NCBI GenBank assembly: GCA_945870155.1 | Contig: CAMBSB010000005.1 | Location: 1 to 64,000 of the forward strand | Reading direction: 5' to 3' | Length of the DNA: 64,000 nucleotides | Source: Paludibacter jiangxiensis | Lineage (GTDB): Bacteria > Bacteroidota > Bacteroidia > Bacteroidales > Paludibacteraceae | Part shown: positions 59,592 through 64,000 of the stretch, piece after piece | Position numbering within the stretch: position 1 is the first letter of the stretch | Layout of the letters: each line of letters begins with the position of its first letter | Translations under genes and position numbers: made by a program | Notes under the pieces: model-generated | Told to the model about the DNA's origin: nothing | The model's input: the letters and a program-made list of their open reading frames with translations, nothing else | Databases searched by the model: none

Positions 59592-60929
59592 ATGCGTATT
59601 CACAATTATATATTTCTATTATTCAGCTTGATAGCTGCATTTTCGTGCCAAAAGCAGGAAGCCGATATTTTTCCGGATTCGCCAATGGTGCGGCTGAACG
59701 AAGCTTTGAAAACCAATACTGCTTTACTCCAAAGTGCCGAAAATGGCTGGGCAATGGAGTATTTTGCTACTTCCGACAGTCCGGGCTATACTTTGTTTGT
59801 AAAATTTAAAAGCAATGGCGAGGCTGTATTTTCGGCTAAAAACGATTTGACAAAAAACCGTGTTTTGATGGACAGTTCGGTGTATAAAACAATTGGCGAT
59901 AATGGCCCTGTACTCACATTTAACACTTACAACAAAGTGCTGCACACATTTTCAAATCCCGTAAATCCTGATGGTTATGGCTTAGAGGGCGATTATGAAT
60001 TTATAATTATGCAATCGTCGGCTGATACCATTGTGCTGCAAGGAAAAAAGCGGGCAACTACCATTTTACTCACCAAAATACCAACTACAATAAGCTGGAG
60101 CAACTACCGGACAGCGTTGGAAGATATGAATACCTTGCTTTTTGCCAACGATGCTCCCGACTTATCGCTTCAATTGACTGATAAATACATTTTTTCGGAA
60201 GGAGCTTCGCATGTGTTTCAGATTTTAAAAGAAAATTCCGGGTTATCGAGCTCTTTTTCAGCACCTTTTATTGTTACACGCAGCGGTATTCGATTTCATT
60301 CGCCCGTAGAATTTGACGGTAAAAAAAGTCAGATTTTCGATTTGTCGGCCGATAAATCCGCGTTGGTTAGTCGCGAAAATGCGGAAATAAAGCTTACAAC
60401 TTCCATTGATGTGGGTAATTTATCCAACTTCCTCATAACTTCTCCAAAAGTTTGGAAATACGATGCCGATAAGTCAAGTCCAAAAGTAAATCAGGCATAC
60501 AATCTTTTGGTAAAATCGTGCAACGAACGCTTTGCAAGTACATCGCCCACTTTGAAAGTGAAAGAAGTTGCCCTTAATTTCAGCTATAAACCTACTACCC
60601 AACTTTTTGCGTTGCAACTGTCAGTTATCCGTATGTTTACGCAACTGAACGGTGAAGTTTATCTGAGTTCTACGCCTGATTTAAATACTATATCGATGCT
60701 GTACAATGAATCCGGCGATGAAAATGGAATGAGGTTTTATGATAATTCGGGTGGTAGTTTTCCATCTCAGCTCATTGGTGGTTACAAAGAAATGGTTGAT
60801 ATTTTCTCACAAAGTTTCACCCTATCAACCGAGCAAAGCATTAATCCCCGAAGCTTAAAGTTTGTGAGTAAAACCGATGAAACACTTTGGTTTACTGTCA
60901 CTTGTAATTCATTAGTTCAGTTTTTTTAA
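59592..60929 (+). CDS. DUF4302 domain lipoprotein
   Basis: The 445-residue protein has a lipobox A-F-S-C (Cys19) and the DUF4302 N-terminal pattern: R-L-N-E-A-L-K, then A-E-N-G-W-A-M-E-Y-F near residue 55 and Y-T-L-F-V-K-F-K-S-N-G near 67. Members are surface lipoproteins encoded in SusCD operons with the zinc metallohydrolase, as here; their biochemical role is unknown but they could bind the imported ligand. It lies 178 nt after the metallohydrolase and 12 nt before the T9SS protein, so it belongs to the operon. No catalytic motif is visible. Confidence 0.85.
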   Translation: MRIHNYIFLLFSLIAAFSCQKQEADIFPDSPMVRLNEALKTNTALLQSAENGWAMEYFATSDSPGYTLFVKFKSNGEAVFSAKNDLTKNRVLMDSSVYKTIGDNGPVLTFNTYNKVLHTFSNPVNPDGYGLEGDYEFIIMQSSADTIVLQGKKRATTILLTKIPTTISWSNYRTALEDMNTLLFANDAPDLSLQLTDKYIFSEGASHVFQILKENSGLSSSFSAPFIVTRSGIRFHSPVEFDGKKSQIFDLSADKSALVSRENAEIKLTTSIDVGNLSNFLITSPKVWKYDADKSSPKVNQAYNLLVKSCNERFASTSPTLKVKEVALNFSYKPTTQLFALQLSVIRMFTQLNGEVYLSSTPDLNTISMLYNESGDENGMRFYDNSGGSFPSQLIGGYKEMVDIFSQSFTLSTEQSINPRSLKFVSKTDETLWFTVTCNSLVQFF

Positions 60930-60941
60930 AGATAAATACTC

Positions 60942-63335
60942 ATGAAAAAGAATTTGCATTTATATATTGTACTCGTTTTTGGTATTTCGGCGCTATCGGC
61001 ACAGCAAGTTGGGCGTGGTGCCATTATGCTTCGAAAAGCTAGTGCTACGCATGCTCCTGTTGTAACGAAAGCGACTCAGCCCATACAGACTATCGATGCC
61101 GGTTTGGTTACTAAATCGAAGCTTTTTGCCAATCACCAAGTGCAATTGGAAATTTCCAAAGGCGATGCGTCGTTGGAGAATTTAATAGCCAATGACGGGT
61201 CGGTGCGTCGAAATTTTGTGTTTCATGACCAGCAACGGATTTATAGAAACTACGCATCGAAACAATTTGTGCAACAGCAAGCATCAAAAGATACTACTTT
61301 TTTCGAAAGTTGGGAATTGTACGACGACAGTACCGAAAACTGGATGCCTGCTTACTGGACGCAACTGAATAAAACCGGAAGTAAATACGTGAAAGGCTCG
61401 CCCAATATGCGATGGTTTTGTCGCGATGTGGGCACTTCGGCAACGGATGGAAATGCCATAGCTTGGGTGAATTTCGATGATACAGGTAAAATGCGTGACG
61501 AATGGATGGTATCGCCCACCATTACGCCTGTGCAATCCGATTTTTTAGCCTTCGATTTGTACTACGCACCATTTTACATGTATTTTGATATGGATGCGTA
61601 TAATTTGGATGGTACTGTGCGTTTTAATTTTGCACGGGCAACTACAACCATGCAAGTGCTTATAAGCGAAGACAATGGCGCAAATTGGACAAAAGTGTGG
61701 GATGCGCACAATTATGCAAATCAATACAATGACACCACCATTTTTGATTACCAAGGCGGTTGGAGCTCTTTCCATTTATCGTTGGCAAATTATGTAGGTA
61801 AAAAAATTCAACTTGCATTTCGATACAGTGGTAAAGGTGGCGATTCGATGGGCCTCGACAATATTGGAGTTCGATTGTTGAAACCAAACGCCAATTATGG
61901 TCGGCCACAAGGTTATTTCATGCTTGGAATTACGCCCGATTACGCCAATGCAACTGTCGATTTAATGCTAGGTGCGCCTTATCAAAAAAGTCGTTGGAAA
62001 AACAATTCGAATCACGATTCACAATCATTTGTTTGGACGTTCGAAGACCAGCAAAAGCCAACAGCTACTTTCAGTACAACCGAAATTGAGCCCAGTGTGG
62101 TTTATCCGGCAGGATTTTATGGCATTCCGGAACTAAAAGCCTCAGTGGGTGGTTTTACATCTAGCTATAAATGGGGCAGTTCAACTAACGGTGCTTATTT
62201 TATGTCGGGCGGCTCCAATACCTTTGATTGGGGAACTTTGGGTGCCGGCAATTACGATTTAGCGTACGGCATAGCTGCATATACCTTCGCCGATAACGAA
62301 TATGTTTTTGGTACCGGACCCCAGAAAAAAATTGACGGAGTGGCTAATTATTTTGAAAAGCCAGCGAGCACCTACTTGTTGGATAAACTCTGGATAAGTT
62401 TGGGTGCATTTAGCGCTCCAAAAGGTACTCAATTCAAATTGAAAATTCGCAAAGTAGATGAAAAAGGCGATTTTAATACCATTCTAGCCACTGCTACTTG
62501 TACTGCCGAGGATGTTATAAAAGTTGCAAATGGTTATTATACAATGCCTTTTAAGAATTTTGTAACCTACGACCCGGATTTGGATTTATTGGTAACAAAC
62601 GATTTTTTGGAAATAAAAGATGCTCTGTTAATTGAAATGTATGGCTTCAATAAAACCGGTATCAAATTAGGTGTTTATTCGCAAGGATTGATGCGCAATG
62701 GCGAATCGAATGCCTACATTTATTACAATAACTACCAATCGGGCAAGCGACAATTATATAATATTCGCGATTTTATTGGTTATTCCACCTCATTATTGTT
62801 CAACTTAGGCGCAACTTACAGCTATTTAGTACCGAGCGATACTGTGTTTACGGCACCAGCAGCAGGAGGCAGCAAAACCTTCAAAGTAACTACTTACGCA
62901 CCACCTTCCGATTGGTGGATAAACGAAGAATTGCCCGCATGGCTAAGCTCTTCGAGTACTTTCGACGATGCAACAGGCGCTACAACTTATACGCTCACAG
63001 CACAAGCATTACCCGCAGGTATAAGTGAGCGAGCCTACAAACTTACAGTGTATGCTATAGGTACTTCAATGACTATCAATGTGATGCAAAATAATGATAA
63101 TTCGTCATCTTCATCTTCCGATGCCAATAAATTACCAACCGATTTTTTTGAATTAAACGATTTTCCCGATTTTCAATCGGTTGATATTTACAATATTGCT
63201 GGTCAAAAATTAGAAAGTTACGATTTTTCAACTGCTAAAAATTTGACTTTAGCTATGAGGAAGAACGGCAAAGGCGTATATATTTTAAAATTTAAAGGAA
63301 AACGAAATCAAACGATTAAAATCATTCAAAAGTAA
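60942..63335 (+). CDS. T9SS-secreted choice-of-anchor J/BACON domain surface protein
   Basis: The 797-residue protein has a signal peptide (ending A-L-S-A-Q). A choice-of-anchor J-like jelly roll follows (about 120-310; F-F-E-S-W-E-L near 122, D-E-W-M-V-S-P-T-I near 186, S-M-G-L-D-N-I-G-V near 305). A middle beta-rich region comes next, then a BACON-like domain (about 640-725; W-W-I-N-E-E-L-P-A-W-L-S-S). The last 60 residues are a T9SS sorting domain (I-Y-N-I-A-G-Q-K-L; end K-I-I-Q-K). BACON domains are thought to bind carbohydrate or glycoprotein. The protein would be displayed on the surface and may capture the ligand for SusCD. It begins 12 nt after the DUF4302 gene. Confidence 0.82.
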   Translation: MKKNLHLYIVLVFGISALSAQQVGRGAIMLRKASATHAPVVTKATQPIQTIDAGLVTKSKLFANHQVQLEISKGDASLENLIANDGSVRRNFVFHDQQRIYRNYASKQFVQQQASKDTTFFESWELYDDSTENWMPAYWTQLNKTGSKYVKGSPNMRWFCRDVGTSATDGNAIAWVNFDDTGKMRDEWMVSPTITPVQSDFLAFDLYYAPFYMYFDMDAYNLDGTVRFNFARATTTMQVLISEDNGANWTKVWDAHNYANQYNDTTIFDYQGGWSSFHLSLANYVGKKIQLAFRYSGKGGDSMGLDNIGVRLLKPNANYGRPQGYFMLGITPDYANATVDLMLGAPYQKSRWKNNSNHDSQSFVWTFEDQQKPTATFSTTEIEPSVVYPAGFYGIPELKASVGGFTSSYKWGSSTNGAYFMSGGSNTFDWGTLGAGNYDLAYGIAAYTFADNEYVFGTGPQKKIDGVANYFEKPASTYLLDKLWISLGAFSAPKGTQFKLKIRKVDEKGDFNTILATATCTAEDVIKVANGYYTMPFKNFVTYDPDLDLLVTNDFLEIKDALLIEMYGFNKTGIKLGVYSQGLMRNGESNAYIYYNNYQSGKRQLYNIRDFIGYSTSLLFNLGATYSYLVPSDTVFTAPAAGGSKTFKVTTYAPPSDWWINEELPAWLSSSSTFDDATGATTYTLTAQALPAGISERAYKLTVYAIGTSMTINVMQNNDNSSSSSSDANKLPTDFFELNDFPDFQSVDIYNIAGQKLESYDFSTAKNLTLAMRKNGKGVYILKFKGKRNQTIKIIQK

Positions 63336-63356
63336 TCAATTCAAATATTTATAATC

Positions 63357-64000
63357 ATGAAAAAAAATCTAAAATCTTTCGCAGCAAGCATTGTTTTCAC
63401 TTTTGTTTTACTTCAAATATTGCCTGCAGCCACTACCGAATGGGCAAAAAGCTATGGTGGTGAGGACGATGATCAACCTTATGCTACTGCCGTAGATGGC
63501 AATGGCAATCTATTTGTGCTCACACAATTCAGGGTGCTATGCGATTTTGACCCACATGCATATAAAACTGCAAATGTAACGCCTACGTCTTTGATGCCTT
63601 CGGTAGCAGTAAGTAAATACGATGCCAATGGAAATTTCTTGTGGGTAAAATCTTTTTCTGCAAATTCAAAAAACGGAGGTACAGTTTATGCAGGTACGAT
63701 GGTGCTCGACAAAAGCGGAAATATCTATTTCGGAGGAAACTTTTCGGGGATAACTGATTTTAATCCGGACCCTGTGGCTGTTGCCAACCTCACGCCTGAA
63801 GCAATAACACCGGCGATACAGATTACAGACCCTACAACTGGTAATTTAGTTAATAAGACAGGTACTTACGATGCCTTTCAGGATGCTTTTGTATGCAAAT
63901 TAGACAATGATGGAAAATTTGTGTGGGTAAAACAATTTAGAGGGGATATTAATCAGGATATACTTGAAATTTCGGTAGATGAGACAAGTAATGTGTTTAT
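63357..64000 (+). CDS. Secreted SBBP-type beta-propeller protein (3' partial)
   Basis: The ATG is 21 nt after the previous stop. The frame runs off the right edge after about 214 codons without a stop. It has a signal peptide (M-K-K-N-L-K-S-F-A-A-S) and then blade-like repeats: W-A-K-S-Y-G-G, A-V-D-G-N-G-N-L-F-V, then Y-D-A-N-G-N-F-L-W-V-K, L-D-K-S-G-N-I-Y-F-G-G-N-F and L-D-N-D-G-K-F-V-W-V-K. This is the SBBP/NHL-like beta-propeller pattern common in T9SS cargo proteins, and I expect a C-terminal sorting domain outside the window. It is the last visible gene of the SusCD operon. Confidence 0.82.
   Translation, partial: MKKNLKSFAASIVFTFVLLQILPAATTEWAKSYGGEDDDQPYATAVDGNGNLFVLTQFRVLCDFDPHAYKTANVTPTSLMPSVAVSKYDANGNFLWVKSFSANSKNGGTVYAGTMVLDKSGNIYFGGNFSGITDFNPDPVAVANLTPEAITPAIQITDPTTGNLVNKTGTYDAFQDAFVCKLDNDGKFVWVKQFRGDINQDILEISVDETSNVF

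Noticed and set aside
1-64000. tRNA or rRNA genes
   Set aside because: No cloverleaf with a TTCGANNC arm and no rRNA-like conserved stretch was recognised in any spacer.

Overview
The window looks like a chromosome segment of a Bacteroidota bacterium, most likely of the order Bacteroidales. The evidence is AT-rich DNA, promoters of the form TTTG-N~20-TAnnTTTG with A-rich leaders and few Shine-Dalgarno sequences, a SusC/SusD outer-membrane pair, type IX secretion (T9SS) C-terminal sorting domains, a type III glutamine synthetase and an Lnb-type (DUF4105) protein. I saw no rRNA, tRNA or CRISPR array. Genus cannot be fixed from sequence reading alone.

Layout. 1-10 kb: end of a PagL-like lipid A deacylase gene, a TPR protein, a Crp/Fnr regulator, an Lnb/DUF4105 membrane protein, a DMP19 protein, a GH13 amylase lipoprotein, and a three-gene stress-type operon (CsbD, coiled-coil lipoprotein, 50-residue lmo0937-type membrane peptide). 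10-31 kb: a compact ammonium-assimilation island with TorF-like porin, P-II and AmtB, then a second P-II and AmtB, glutamate dehydrogenase, a receiver plus PEP-synthase-like ATP-grasp protein, glutamine synthetase III, glutamate synthase large and small subunits, and asparagine synthetase B. 31-38 kb: sialate O-acetylesterase-type esterase, FAD/Fe-S D-lactate dehydrogenase-type enzyme, NmrA-like oxidoreductase and a Ser-type sulfatase. 38-44 kb: a type III restriction-modification operon (res, mod) bordered by a long palindromic repeat and a decayed mobile-element gene, so probably acquired. 44-48 kb: AraC regulator, sugar-isomerase-family enzyme and MFS transporter. 48-64 kb: a surface system made of a 1491-residue T9SS cargo protein, a 55-residue small protein, SusC, SusD, a zinc metallohydrolase lipoprotein, a DUF4302 lipoprotein, a T9SS choice-of-anchor/BACON protein and the start of a beta-propeller-like protein.

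How the genes fit together. In the nitrogen island ammonium enters through AmtB (gated by P-II), is fixed by GdhA or by the GS-III/GOGAT cycle, and is passed to asparagine. Three copies of one structured RNA-like element lie among these genes: after amtB1, after amtB2 and upstream of glnN. They share a U-rich linker and a compensatorily changed CAGACT stem. The linker is complementary to leader sequences of gdhA, glnK2 and gltB. This is the best candidate in the window for an undescribed regulatory system, but it is a reading-based inference. In the SusCD region, the cargo gene and susC have the same 13-base motif at exactly the same distance from their -7 boxes. GC-rich palindrome pairs sit at gltB/gltD, before the small gene, across the susD start codon and before the DUF4302 gene. 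The susD copy has become part of the lipoprotein signal peptide.
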